From Methanolobus sp. (lineage in GTDB: Archaea > Halobacteriota > Methanosarcinia > Methanosarcinales > Methanosarcinaceae), in the NCBI RefSeq assembly GCF_016278365.1, contig NZ_JADQBZ010000011.1, forward strand, positions 1-64,000: a stretch of 64,000 nt of DNA, given 5' to 3'. Positions 1-8,448 of this stretch are shown in pieces. Numbering within the stretch: position 1 is the stretch's first letter; the number at the start of each line of letters is the position of its first letter. A program made the translations under genes and the position numbers. The notes beneath the pieces are model-generated. The model was given only the letters and a program-made list of their open reading frames with translations. It searched no databases and was not told where the DNA came from.

Positions 1-440
1 AGATAGAATTTCTTGTTTTTGTATATGAGATCGGTCTGGCCATTTATTCTGTCGACGGTCTGACCTTTCCTGTACTTTATTCCGGTTTTGATCCTGCCGT
101 CCAATGTAAGGATTGAAGCCATATCATTGTTTATGGACAGTATCCTCTGATCGTAAACAACAGCTCCACGTGATTGGAATTGATGGGGTACTTTTTTGTC
201 AACTTTGTAGCTTTCAGCTACTTTTGCAAGTGCCCTGACAGCTAACTGAGAGGATAACGAGAATTTTTCTCTGATCTCATAGTAGAGATGTTTCTGCAAT
301 TGGTATTTACTGAATATTTGCTTGTGGTATGCGAAATCTGAAATGTAATTGCATGCTTCATTGAAGGATTCCATTGTTCTCAGTAACTGGTCATGTTGTT
401 CCTGAGTGGTTACTAATTTACTTTTTATTGTTAGGAGCAT
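1..440 (-). CDS. tnpB: TnpB (IS200/IS605 OrfB family) RNA-guided nuclease, N-terminal part, cut by window edge
   Basis: The reverse strand reads from ATG at 440 to the window edge for about 146 codons without a stop. The translation begins MLLTIKSKLVTTQEQHDQLL, continues with a helical region rich in Q, E and K (HLYYEIREKFSLSSQLAVRA), then KVPHQFQSRGAVVYDQRI and a YRKGQTVDRI strand. This is the N-terminal layout of TnpB of the IS1341/IS605 group. The RuvC catalytic residues and zinc finger would lie off the window to the left, so activity cannot be judged. A TATA-like stretch is present at 449-469. TnpB proteins cut DNA guided by a right-end RNA; the right end is also outside the window. No tnpA is seen nearby. 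Confidence 0.8.
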   Translation of the reverse strand, partial: MLLTIKSKLVTTQEQHDQLLRTMESFNEACNYISDFAYHKQIFSKYQLQKHLYYEIREKFSLSSQLAVRALAKVAESYKVDKKVPHQFQSRGAVVYDQRILSINNDMASILTLDGRIKTGIKYRKGQTVDRINGQTDLIYKNKKFY

Positions 441-583
441 GCTATCACATAAAATATATGGATACATATGACTTTAAAGTACAGTAAGTAGACTGAAAGT
501 ATTCTGGTTCAGATCTAAAAGAAAGGCTAGATCGTTGTAGTTAACGGAATTCCTCCTGCAACTGAAGTTACAGGCATCCTTCC
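441..583. other. Left flank of the TnpB element
   Basis: Non-coding stretch between tnpB and the next gene. It contains an AT-rich promoter-like block (449-469) and an imperfect hairpin at 555-574, with arms CCTGCAACT and AGTTACAGG and one mismatch. The hairpin could be a subterminal structure of the element or the 3' end structure of the gene at 584-1276. The exact element boundary cannot be set. Confidence 0.35.
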
Positions 584-1276
584 TTAATTCATCGTGAATT
601 GATGTTGAAGGATGGTGTAGATATCTTCCCATGGATTACCGGCCATCAGAAACACCTTTATGCTTTTGGCAGAATTAAGATATAGGCCGTCAAAGGAGCC
701 CTTGTTGCTATAACGGTTAGGGGAGAGTTCCATGCAGGACTCAAACTGATGAAGTCCTTTTAGTAGTTTCTGTTCTTCACTGCTGCAATTATTCCCCAAG
801 ACACTTAAGATCAATCCTCCCATGTGGGTGCTGTCAATACTTTCCATAGCAGAGATCGTTTTCTCAAACTTTAGCAAGCTTTCCCGGTGATCCGGATCAA
901 CCTCACTGAGCAGACATTTATATTTCATTTCAACAAAAGAAAGATACTCATTGTTTGTCCACCGCTCAAACTGGTACAGCAGATCTTCCTGGATATCGGT
1001 CAGCAGGGCATCAATGCATCTGTTACTGATATCGTAATTCTCCGCCCGTTTTCTGAGTCGCGGATTTAGTCCAGCCATCAAGGATTCGAGCCTGGTTTTA
1101 AAATCCATATGGTTAATTTCCTGTTGTAAACATTCCCGGTAAAAAGAGTTAGGTTCCCGAAGAATGAGAGGACTAAAACTGTGCCTCATTCCGGTTAGCT
1201 TTAAAACGACATTTGTAAAACCTTTCTTACAGCTTTCCGCCTTGCCTTTTGCAATCCAATGCTTCACTGAAATCAA
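584..1276 (-). CDS. Hypothetical protein, 230 aa
   Basis: I do not recognise this protein. It is soluble, with no signal peptide or membrane segment, and looks mostly helical with mixed charge. Features include an R/K-rich stretch near residues 70-80 (LNPRLRKRAENY), a W near 106 (ERWTNNEYLSF) and a hydrophobic patch near 152-160 (MGGLILSVLG). It stands alone on the minus strand between the TnpB gene and the EamA exporter, with no neighbour in an operon-like spacing. Its position beside a transposon gene makes accessory status possible. The intact 230-codon frame supports a real gene. Confidence 0.6.
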   Translation of the reverse strand: MISVKHWIAKGKAESCKKGFTNVVLKLTGMRHSFSPLILREPNSFYRECLQQEINHMDFKTRLESLMAGLNPRLRKRAENYDISNRCIDALLTDIQEDLLYQFERWTNNEYLSFVEMKYKCLLSEVDPDHRESLLKFEKTISAMESIDSTHMGGLILSVLGNNCSSEEQKLLKGLHQFESCMELSPNRYSNKGSFDGLYLNSAKSIKVFLMAGNPWEDIYTILQHQFTMN

Positions 1277-1360
1277 CCTTGTCCCTTATCTCTATCCTTA
1301 TAGATATTTTTTAACTTCAAGGATATGAATGTACTGTTAATCTCAGGTATCGCAGGAGTT

Positions 1361-2347
1361 CTATTTACCGAAGAGCCACATAAAAATAATACGGGGAATA
1401 TCCAGTACCCTTACTCGCATTGCAGCATGAAGTGACATAAAAGGGTGTCTCATTCCATACAATTGCATTGGCATTGACCTGATATCCAGAACCATAATGG
1501 AAGCCCCTATAAGTATGAGCAGACATCCCTGGACCGTTTTCATAATAATTGGCTCATGCAGGAAGAGAGAACCAAAGATTATACCGCTGACCGGCTCAAG
1601 TAAAGCCAGCACGCTTACGGTCTGAGCCGGTATCTTTGCAGCGCTGTTAAGATAGAGAAGGGATGCAAACGCCGTTGTCACAATACCGAATATGATCAGA
1701 GAAAGAAGATTCACTTCAAGGATCTCTCCCGGCACCTTGCTGCCAAATGGCAGCAATATCAGCAAGCTGATAAGCGCTGACCAGAATAGCTGTGATGTAC
1801 CGGAATAATCCGTTTTAAGATAGCTGACTGTCATTATGGTTCCACTGTAGGAAAGACCAGATATAAACCCGAATAGCAATCCCATCAGAAGATGATTGCC
1901 ACTTCCAAAAAATCCATCCACTGGCATCACTACCAGCATAATGCCTATAAGTGACAGGAAAAGTGACATCAATCCGCGTCTGGTGATCTTCTCCCGCAGG
2001 AAAACAGGGGACAGGAGTGTCACATAGACAGGAGCGGTATAGAGCAGAAGAACAGCAGTGGAAAGCCCGACATAACCAATCGATCTGAAATATGAGTACG
2101 CTGTGATTACATTGAACACACCTATAAGAAACATATACCGCTTCTTTTTATCCAGCCGGAAAACATCATACCTTTTCGTTACGAGCAGATACACCAACAG
2201 TAATGAGAAACCGAACAGGAGTCTGTAAAAGATAATGGAACTTACTTCCATCCCCTGAATATGTTTCAGGAAGACGCCGCTTGAACCGAATATAGTACAC
2301 GCGATGATCAGTTCAATGTAAGAATGGCGGCCGTTTTTAAGTTCCAT
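1361..2347 (-). CDS. EamA/DMT-family transporter, 10 membrane segments
   Basis: Drug/metabolite-transporter superfamily permease of about 328 residues, the usual size for two tandem EamA domains of five helices each. It starts MELKNGRHSYIELIIACTIF; glycine/serine-rich first helices (GSSGVFLKHI) and the second-half repeat with LALLEPVSGIIFGSLFLHE are typical. It probably exports amino acids or other small metabolites; the substrate cannot be inferred. The frame is open further upstream to 2470. I prefer the start at 2347 because a TATA-like box (2374-2386) lies about 27 nt upstream, which would give a leaderless or nearly leaderless mRNA, and because the upstream residues look non-coding. It is monocistronic. 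Confidence 0.85.
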   Translation of the reverse strand: MELKNGRHSYIELIIACTIFGSSGVFLKHIQGMEVSSIIFYRLLFGFSLLLVYLLVTKRYDVFRLDKKKRYMFLIGVFNVITAYSYFRSIGYVGLSTAVLLLYTAPVYVTLLSPVFLREKITRRGLMSLFLSLIGIMLVVMPVDGFFGSGNHLLMGLLFGFISGLSYSGTIMTVSYLKTDYSGTSQLFWSALISLLILLPFGSKVPGEILEVNLLSLIIFGIVTTAFASLLYLNSAAKIPAQTVSVLALLEPVSGIIFGSLFLHEPIIMKTVQGCLLILIGASIMVLDIRSMPMQLYGMRHPFMSLHAAMRVRVLDIPRIIFMWLFGK

Positions 2348-2373
2348 ATCGATGGGCGATGTAATACAATATA

Positions 2374-2386
2374 CATTTAAATAAGT
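2374..2386 (-). promoter_or_regulatory. TATA box of the EamA transporter gene
   Basis: On the minus strand this reads ACTTATTTAAATG, a good archaeal TATA element. Its spacing to the ATG at 2347 (about 27-33 nt) predicts a leaderless or near-leaderless transcript and supports that start over the longer reading frame. Confidence 0.45.
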
Positions 2387-2588
2387 ACTGTATGATAAAA
2401 TATATAGATACAGATATTGATGCCGATAAACCTGCCAGATAATTCCAGGAAATAATCGCTGCAAAATCAAACATTATTAAATATAATTTTAAGTTTATAA
2501 TAAAATTAAGGAAATATATGTATTTTCCAGTGGAAATAAGGGGGTGTAAATACTATTTTCGATACTCCAGCAAATCTGAATAGAATGT

Positions 2589-2602
2589 TCTTATATATTA
2601 CA
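2589..2602 (+). promoter_or_regulatory. TATA-like element upstream of the NYN gene
   Basis: TCTTATATATTACA is a TATA-like element that would put transcription initiation near 2620-2630, on top of the 18-bp palindrome at 2620-2637. Confidence 0.4.
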
Positions 2603-2619
2603 GAGACTAATAATAAGAT

Positions 2620-2637
2620 ATATTATCTAGATAATAT
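2620..2637. repeat. Perfect 18-bp palindrome before the NYN gene
   Basis: ATATTATCTAGATAATAT is identical to its own reverse complement. It sits 12 nt upstream of the ATG at 2650 and overlaps the expected transcription start. It looks like an operator for a dimeric regulator or a short RNA hairpin. Confidence 0.5.
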
Positions 2638-2649
2638 CGGAGTTAAATT

Positions 2650-3165
2650 ATGTATGTTTCTCAAAACGGAGGTGCTCCATTTAAGAACCAAAGAATGGCT
2701 GTATTTGCAGACGTACAGAACATGTTCTATTCTGCCAGGAATAACTATTACGACAGCAGGCTGGACTATGAAAAACTACTGGCTGCCGTACTCAAGGGCA
2801 GGCCGCTTGTAAGGGCAATAGCTTACCTTGTCGAGACCGAAGAGGTGGATCAGTCCGGATTCAAGTATTTGCTAAAAAGCATAGGCTGGGAAGTCAGGAC
2901 AAAGCAATTGAAGATACGCCCTGACGGCTCTACTAAAGGTGATTGGGATATGGGAATTGCAATCGATGCAATATCCATTTCCCATAAAATAGATACTGTG
3001 GCACTCGTAAGTGGAGATGGTGACTTTACGGCCCTTGTGAACCATCTGAAAGCTTCCGGTGTGCGTGTTGAAGTGTACTCCTTCGAAAGGAACACGGCTT
3101 CAGAGCTTATCAACTCTGCAACAGAATATTATCCAATCGATGAGAGTTTCCTGCGCAGGAAATAA
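2650..3165 (+). CDS. NYN domain (LabA/DUF88-like) protein, PIN-fold putative ribonuclease
   Basis: 171-residue protein made almost entirely of one NYN domain, a PIN-like nuclease fold. Conserved acidic positions are visible: D21 in FADVQNMFY, D98/D100 in KGDWDMGIAID, and D123/D125 in LVSGDGDF. The family is thought to act on RNA with divalent metal ions; the substrate of this archaeal group is not known to me. The start at 2650 has a GGAG site about 9 nt upstream. The gene is monocistronic and converges on the P-type ATPase gene. Confidence 0.85.
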   Translation: MYVSQNGGAPFKNQRMAVFADVQNMFYSARNNYYDSRLDYEKLLAAVLKGRPLVRAIAYLVETEEVDQSGFKYLLKSIGWEVRTKQLKIRPDGSTKGDWDMGIAIDAISISHKIDTVALVSGDGDFTALVNHLKASGVRVEVYSFERNTASELINSATEYYPIDESFLRRK

Positions 3166-3187
3166 GCCAATTCCCACTGGAATGGCT
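3165..3187. terminator. Bidirectional hairpin between convergent genes
   Basis: AGCCAATTCC, loop CACT, GGAATGGCT: a 9-10 bp stem with one bulge lying between the stop of the NYN gene and the convergent P-type ATPase gene. Confidence 0.4.
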
Positions 3188-3217
3188 CATCTCATTTCTT
3201 GTTGAAGGACCTTTTGC

Positions 3218-5866
3218 TTAAGAGAGATATCCTTTTTTATAGAGATATTTCTCAAACTCTATCAGGAAGAACACTGTGCTGGACACAAGTACTATCATCA
3301 ACCAGTCGCCTGCCAGAATAGGTGCCGTGGAAAATATGATGTTAATGGCAGGCTGGTATGTGATCAACATCTGCAGTAACAGCACAATTACAATACCCAG
3401 CAGCATGGTCTTATTTGACAACAGGTCCCTGAACACATACTCATGCAGGGACTTGGAGTTAAAGAGATAGAATATCTGGAAGAACACTATGGTGTTCAGT
3501 GCAACAGTACGTGCTGCATCCAGGCTCCCGCCATTCTCCAGCTTCATGAAAAAGGTCAGGTATGCACCTGCAACGATAAGCAGAGATACAAATATGACCC
3601 TTCTCTTGATCAGTGGGATGAGTATAGGCTCACGAGAGGGCCTTGGAGGCCTTTTCAGTATACCCCTTTCCTTTGGCTCCATGGTTATGGGAACACCAAG
3701 GCCTATTGCTGTGACTGTGTTGAGCCATAATATCTGCAGTGGCACCAGGGGCAAAGTGAGTCCCAGAAGTACCGCTAGCACTATTGAGAGACCTTGCCCG
3801 CCGTTTGTGGGTAGTGTCCATAGCAGTATTTTCTGTATTTTGTTATAGACATCCCTGCCTTCCTCGACAGCCGACACTATAGAGGAGAAATTGTCATCGG
3901 CCAATACCATATCGGAAGCTTCTTTTGCAACCTCAGTGCCTGTGAGCCCCATAGCGATACCAATGTCGGCTGTTTTGAGAGCCGGGGCATCATTGATACC
4001 ATCGCCGGTGACTGCGACCACCTCTCCCATCTCCTTGAGAATCTTAACTATCCTTAATTTATCCCCTGGAGAAGTCCGTGCAAACACAGAGACTGAACTT
4101 AAGCGTTGGCCCAGATGCTCATCGGACATTTCCTCTATATCTTTTCCAGAAAGAGCACCCTCCGTTTCGATGCCTATCTTAGTGGCGATTGCATAGGCTG
4201 TGCTCAGGTGATCCCCTGTGATCATTATAACTCTGATACCTGCCAGTTTACAGTTCCCTATAGCCTCCGTTACTCCGTCCCTTGGAGGATCCATCATGCC
4301 CTGCAGACCAACAAATACAAGTTCCCTGATATCCCCAACTTCTATTCTTTCCACATCTGCAGGAACATCACGGTATGCCATGCCCAGCACCCTCAGTGCA
4401 TCCGAGGCCATCTTTTCGGATGCCTGAACGACACCTTGTGTATCTACAGGACCTGTGCGCTCTCCGTCAAACTGAGAAACACACAGACTGAGAATTTTTT
4501 CAGGGGAACCTTTCACGTAAATTACCTTTGAACCGTCATCTTTCTTATGCAATGTAGCCATGAATCTCTCTTCCGGCTCAAACGGCACAATATCTTCCCG
4601 CGGAAGATAGAATTTCCCGGCTTTCAGGCCGGATATGAGCAGCGCACCTTCGGTGGGATCGCCATCGATATTATCCACACCCCGAAAAGAGGCGTCATTA
4701 CACAGAGCACCCGCTTTGAGCGTTTCCATGAGAGCTTTATCAGTTTCCGGGTCAGTTCTGGAACCGTTCAGCAGGAACTCACCTTCAGGTATGTATCCAG
4801 TGCCTGTAACCTCATACAGTTTACCTGCCGAATACACCTGGGTCACAGTCATCTGATTCCTTGTGAGAGTACCAGTCTTATCGGTACAGATGACAGTGGC
4901 GCTGCCAAGTGTCTCGACCGCTGGAACTGTCCGGATGATAGTATTCTTTGCAGCCATCCGGTTTACGCCTATAGCCATGGATATAGTAATGACCGCAGGC
5001 AAACCTTCAGGAATTGCCGCAACGGCAAGGCTTACAGAAGCCATGAATAACGTCTCGATATTTTCAATACCTCTCAACAAGCCTATTGCAAAAGTGAGCG
5101 CCGCTATGGACACGATCACGACAGATAGGACCACACTCATGCGCGATATTTTTCGCAGTAGTGGAGTGGATATCTCCTTGCTCTCCCTGATGAACTCCGA
5201 TATCTTACCTATCTGGGTCGTATTGCCTGTGGCTACCACGATACCCCGGCCCTGGCCCTGGTTGATCAGGGTGCCTGCAAAGGAAATATTTTTCTGATCC
5301 CCAAAGGAGGCACATCCAGTATCAATAGCATCAGTGCTTTTTTCCACCGGAACAGATTCTCCGGTCAATATGGACTCATCTGCCCTCAGGTTCTTGACAT
5401 AAAAGAGGCGCATATCAGCAGGCACTCTGTCCCCTGCTTCCAGCAATACCACGTCTCCGACTACAAGTTCCCGGCTTGGAAGCACAGTGCTCATACCACC
5501 TCTAAGGACCCTTGCTTCAGGGATTAGTAACTTTGAAAGGGCCTCAAGAGCATTCTGAGCTTTGCCTTCCTGTACAAAGCCAATTATTGCATTTGCCAGG
5601 ACAACAAGCAGGATGACAATAGCGTCAATATAAAGTTCCAGAAAAAAAGTGATGACAGCAGCTATGATGAGCAGATATATCAGGGGGCTTGCAAACTGTT
5701 TGGAGAAACGATAAACAGGACCATGCTCCTGTTTCGATGATACTTCATTATATCCATCCCGTGCAAGTCTGATCTCAGCCTCTTCCTGACTTAAGCCTTC
5801 AGGATGACTGTTGAACACCGTAAAAGCATCTTCCGAAGGGATACTGCACCACTGCTCTTCTGCCAT
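3218..5866 (-). CDS. P-type cation-transporting ATPase (P2 class, Ca2+-ATPase-like)
   Basis: 882-residue P-type ATPase. In order: N-terminal cation_ATPase_N region (1-75), A domain with TGES at 168-171, M4 with PEGLP at 286-290, phosphorylation motif DKTGTLT with D329, hinge TGDGINDAPALK, and six C-terminal membrane helices. This is SERCA/PMR1-like architecture and the family's usual length. The M6 motif is LNTVTAIGLG, so the Asp of the SERCA NxxTD calcium site is Ala here; the ion may not be Ca2+. The frame is open upstream to 6121, but homology starts at MAEEQWCSIPSEDAF, so I use 5866. Monocistronic. Confidence 0.9.
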   Translation of the reverse strand: MAEEQWCSIPSEDAFTVFNSHPEGLSQEEAEIRLARDGYNEVSSKQEHGPVYRFSKQFASPLIYLLIIAAVITFFLELYIDAIVILLVVLANAIIGFVQEGKAQNALEALSKLLIPEARVLRGGMSTVLPSRELVVGDVVLLEAGDRVPADMRLFYVKNLRADESILTGESVPVEKSTDAIDTGCASFGDQKNISFAGTLINQGQGRGIVVATGNTTQIGKISEFIRESKEISTPLLRKISRMSVVLSVVIVSIAALTFAIGLLRGIENIETLFMASVSLAVAAIPEGLPAVITISMAIGVNRMAAKNTIIRTVPAVETLGSATVICTDKTGTLTRNQMTVTQVYSAGKLYEVTGTGYIPEGEFLLNGSRTDPETDKALMETLKAGALCNDASFRGVDNIDGDPTEGALLISGLKAGKFYLPREDIVPFEPEERFMATLHKKDDGSKVIYVKGSPEKILSLCVSQFDGERTGPVDTQGVVQASEKMASDALRVLGMAYRDVPADVERIEVGDIRELVFVGLQGMMDPPRDGVTEAIGNCKLAGIRVIMITGDHLSTAYAIATKIGIETEGALSGKDIEEMSDEHLGQRLSSVSVFARTSPGDKLRIVKILKEMGEVVAVTGDGINDAPALKTADIGIAMGLTGTEVAKEASDMVLADDNFSSIVSAVEEGRDVYNKIQKILLWTLPTNGGQGLSIVLAVLLGLTLPLVPLQILWLNTVTAIGLGVPITMEPKERGILKRPPRPSREPILIPLIKRRVIFVSLLIVAGAYLTFFMKLENGGSLDAARTVALNTIVFFQIFYLFNSKSLHEYVFRDLLSNKTMLLGIVIVLLLQMLITYQPAINIIFSTAPILAGDWLMIVLVSSTVFFLIEFEKYLYKKGYLS

Positions 5867-5994
5867 ATAACAAAGAGATGGCCCCAAAGATAAATAACTT
5901 GCTGTTGTGACCCTCTGACTTTTCCATATCAGAGGGCGGTAAAAATATAAAAGGGCATGAGTGTTTAAGTCGCACATGCAAGTTTGAGAGGAGC

Positions 5995-6258
5995 ATAGGT
6001 AATTTCGGACAGTCCATGGGAATGACTGCCAGTGGTCTCCTGCCAATGAGAATAGCAGATCTGGAAAACAAATCCTCTGCCGTTGAAGGATTTGGCTATA
6101 AGCAACTCTTATTTGAGCCAATTGTCGGCGGCGGAGTATTTACAGCAGCTTCTGTACCCCTTATATTCTACCTTGGCCCGGTCCCTGTGCTTATTCTGGC
6201 AGCTATCCTGACACTGTTTTGGGGGGTAATGGGAGTATTCTATTTTGGGTGGAAATGA
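5995..6258 (+). pseudogene. C-terminal remnant of a sodium:glutamate-type (GltS-like) symporter
   Basis: An 80-codon frame (ATG 6016) encodes MGMTASGLLPMRIADLENKS, then GYKQLLFEPIVGGGVFTAAS and two hydrophobic helices. From memory of the family this resembles the last part of GltS-like symporters, where a G-T/M-T-A-T/S-G-L-L-x-x-R stretch occurs late in a protein of about 400 residues. The same frame carries plausible family sequence before the ATG (IGNFGQS from 5995), with no start codon there. This suggests a decayed 3' fragment rather than a real small gene. The alternative is a genuine two-helix membrane peptide. Confidence 0.45.
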
Positions 6259-6460
6259 AAAACGGAAATTATTGCGTGCCTTATTGAAAGTATCTTTGAA
6301 ATCCGGTAATGGAACGTGCTCTCTTTGATAAACAAAATCCAAGAAGAGCGTTCTCAACAGATGATAAGAATAATATTGATAGAATACCGGAAAGTAGAAC
6401 TGTTAGTGACAGAAATAGAAAACGAATACTAAGCTACAAAAAATAGATTGAGGATGAAAC

Positions 6461-7201
6461 ATGAAACAGCGCTACAATTATGCGATCCTGGGGATAATCC
6501 TGCTGGTTCTGTCAATTATATTCTACTATATCCATTATATGATATTTCAGGATTTGCACCATCTCCTCATATTCCTTATAGGAGACATAGCATTTGTTCC
6601 CATTGAAGTACTGATGGTATCACTGGTTATCCATCACCTGCTGACCGAAATGGAAAAGAAGAAAAAGATGGAAAAAATGAATATGGTCATCGGGACCTTT
6701 TTCAGCGAGGTGGGAACAAAATTACTCACAGTCATATCCGATGCAGATCCCAAGCTTGATACCATCAGAAAGGAGTTCATCGTGGATAACAACTGGAATG
6801 AGGCCGAGTTCAGATCTGTTGTTAAGTCTATGAAAAATTACGACTACATGATCGATATCGAAAAGATAGATCTGCAGGAGCTGGCCGGATTCATGGTGAG
6901 TAAAAGAGATTTTCTCCTTCGCCTTCTGGAAAACCCGAACCTGCTTGAGCATGAAACATTCACAGAACTTCTAAGAGCAGTTTTCCACATGACCGAAGAG
7001 TTCACTTGCAGAAATGAACTCTCATGTCTTCCGAATACAGATATGAGGCACCTTGAGGGTGATATAAAGCGAGTGTATGTGAAGATAACACTTGAATGGT
7101 TATATTACATGCGATATCTAAAGAACAACTATCCATATTTGTTCTCCCTTGCAATGAGGACAAACCCCTTCGATACAAACGCCTCACCGATAGTATCTTA
7201 G
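6461..7201 (+). CDS. Conserved membrane-anchored protein with two N-terminal helices, function unknown
   Basis: 246 residues. Two hydrophobic helices (about 7-27 and 35-60) anchor a soluble, mostly helical cytoplasmic domain. A basic hinge follows the second helix (EMEKKKKMEKMNMVIG), then FFSEVGTKLL and a Leu-rich helix (RDFLLRLLENPNLLEHETFT). I associate this layout with an uncharacterised family found in methanogens and bacteria, but cannot name a Pfam entry with confidence. No catalytic motif is evident. Monocistronic, between the symporter remnant and the convergent P-II/DUF1538 operon. Confidence 0.75.
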   Translation: MKQRYNYAILGIILLVLSIIFYYIHYMIFQDLHHLLIFLIGDIAFVPIEVLMVSLVIHHLLTEMEKKKKMEKMNMVIGTFFSEVGTKLLTVISDADPKLDTIRKEFIVDNNWNEAEFRSVVKSMKNYDYMIDIEKIDLQELAGFMVSKRDFLLRLLENPNLLEHETFTELLRAVFHMTEEFTCRNELSCLPNTDMRHLEGDIKRVYVKITLEWLYYMRYLKNNYPYLFSLAMRTNPFDTNASPIVS

Positions 7202-7331
7202 TTATGTGGATTTCTCTTTTTTTATTTTTGTTGTTTTAAAAACACTTATCTACTCGGACAGTATTTACTAAAATAGTTTAATAAGTACATGCACCTCCTA
7301 CCTCAACCAGAAATCAAAAGAGAATCGCTTT

Positions 7332-7730
7332 TTACATTTTATCCTGATCTTTACCGAACCCCTCTTCTGCTAAAGGTGGATGGAGATCACACTGCTGATG
7401 CAAATCACATAAGATATGAGCAGTTCCGAACACTCTTTCAAGGGGGACTACGAATCCCAGACCGTACCCGGGTTTGTCTAGACCTACATCCTTACTGATG
7501 AATTCAATTATGCTGTCAGCATTTGCAGATTCCGTTAAAGTGAGAACAATCTCTTTTTCCGGTTCTATCAGCATACCAAGAAGACTTTTGTTCTCATGCA
7601 CACCCGTGCCACGTCCAAAGATAATTGTTCCTCCTCTGGCTCCTGCTTTACGGGATGCTTTTACAACCTTGTCACCCCACCCTTTTTTTACTATTGTCAC
7701 TATCAGGACCAGATCATTTTCATTAGACAT
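7332..7730 (-). CDS. P-II-like (GlnB-fold) regulatory protein, DUF1538 partner
   Basis: 132-residue protein with a GlnB-type ferredoxin fold: LVLIVTIVKKGWGDKVVKAS at 7-26, a glycine-rich segment GARGGTIIFGRG in the T-loop region, and the strand KEIVLTLTES. Such P-II-like proteins are commonly encoded with DUF1538 membrane proteins and probably gate them by binding a nucleotide; the ligand is unknown. The Tyr of canonical GlnB uridylylation sites is not obvious. Its start overlaps the end of the upstream DUF1538 gene by 8 nt, and a strong AGGAGGT site lies inside that gene, so the two are translationally linked. Confidence 0.85.
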   Translation of the reverse strand: MSNENDLVLIVTIVKKGWGDKVVKASRKAGARGGTIIFGRGTGVHENKSLLGMLIEPEKEIVLTLTESANADSIIEFISKDVGLDKPGYGLGFVVPLERVFGTAHILCDLHQQCDLHPPLAEEGFGKDQDKM

Positions 7731-8448
7731 TATCCTTACCTCCTATATATCGTATATATACGCCTAAAAGCATTACAAAGATGATGGGTGCAAGCGCTAT
7801 TAGTGCTATCATGCCGAAACCATCAATTATGGGATCTCTGCCCTCCTGGGCTGATGCCACACCAACGGCCATCGACATGAGGAAAGTGACGGCCATTGGA
7901 CCTGTAGCCACTCCTCCAGCGTCAAAAGCAATTGCTATGAAATCCTTATCCGAAAGCCACATCAGCGCTATAGCAAGAAGATAGCCAGGTACAATAATGT
8001 AAAGGAAAGGAATTCCATAAACCAGTTTGGCCATTCCTATGGAAACAAAAACCGCTACACTTATTGACAGTGTGTAAAGCATCAGTTTTGACCTTATGTA
8101 ACCACTGGATGATTTCTCTATCTGATAGCATAGTACCCTTACAGCCGGCTCTGCAAAGGTGGCAAGGAAGCCAAGGAAGAAGCCAACAGGTATCATGAGC
8201 CATTGATGCTCCATTTTCCCGAAAAAGCTGCCTATCTCTGTTCCTACCGGAAAGAAACCATTGTAAACACCATAAAGGAACAATATCATTCCAAGAGCTG
8301 TCATCGATATGCCCAAAAAGAGCTTTGCAAGCTGGGAAGAGGGAAACTTAAGGTAGAGTAACTGGAATATTATGAAAAATACAATCAGGGGCAGCAAAGC
8401 CTGCAGAACCTCAACAGATATAGATAGCAAGCTTTGGCTATGACTCAA
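7723..8448 (-). CDS. DUF1538 membrane protein, second subunit
   Basis: 241-residue polytopic protein with about seven hydrophobic helices. DUF1538 signatures are AEPAVRVL near residue 103 and AFDAGGVATGPM near 175-185. The family often occurs as a tandem duplication in a single chain of about 500 residues; here the two halves are separate genes. I recall that a two-gene DUF1538 pair from Halomonas was reported as a Na+(Li+,K+)/H+ antiporter; applying that here is inference. It overlaps the preceding DUF1538 gene by 4 nt (ATGA) and the P-II gene by 8 nt, forming one operon. Confidence 0.88.
   Translation of the reverse strand: MSHSQSLLSISVEVLQALLPLIVFFIIFQLLYLKFPSSQLAKLFLGISMTALGMILFLYGVYNGFFPVGTEIGSFFGKMEHQWLMIPVGFFLGFLATFAEPAVRVLCYQIEKSSSGYIRSKLMLYTLSISVAVFVSIGMAKLVYGIPFLYIIVPGYLLAIALMWLSDKDFIAIAFDAGGVATGPMAVTFLMSMAVGVASAQEGRDPIIDGFGMIALIALAPIIFVMLLGVYIRYIGGKDNV

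Noticed and set aside
3443-5297. Many long plus-strand frames opposite the P-type ATPase gene
   Set aside because: They are antisense shadows with low-complexity composition; the minus strand carries all ATPase motifs in one frame.
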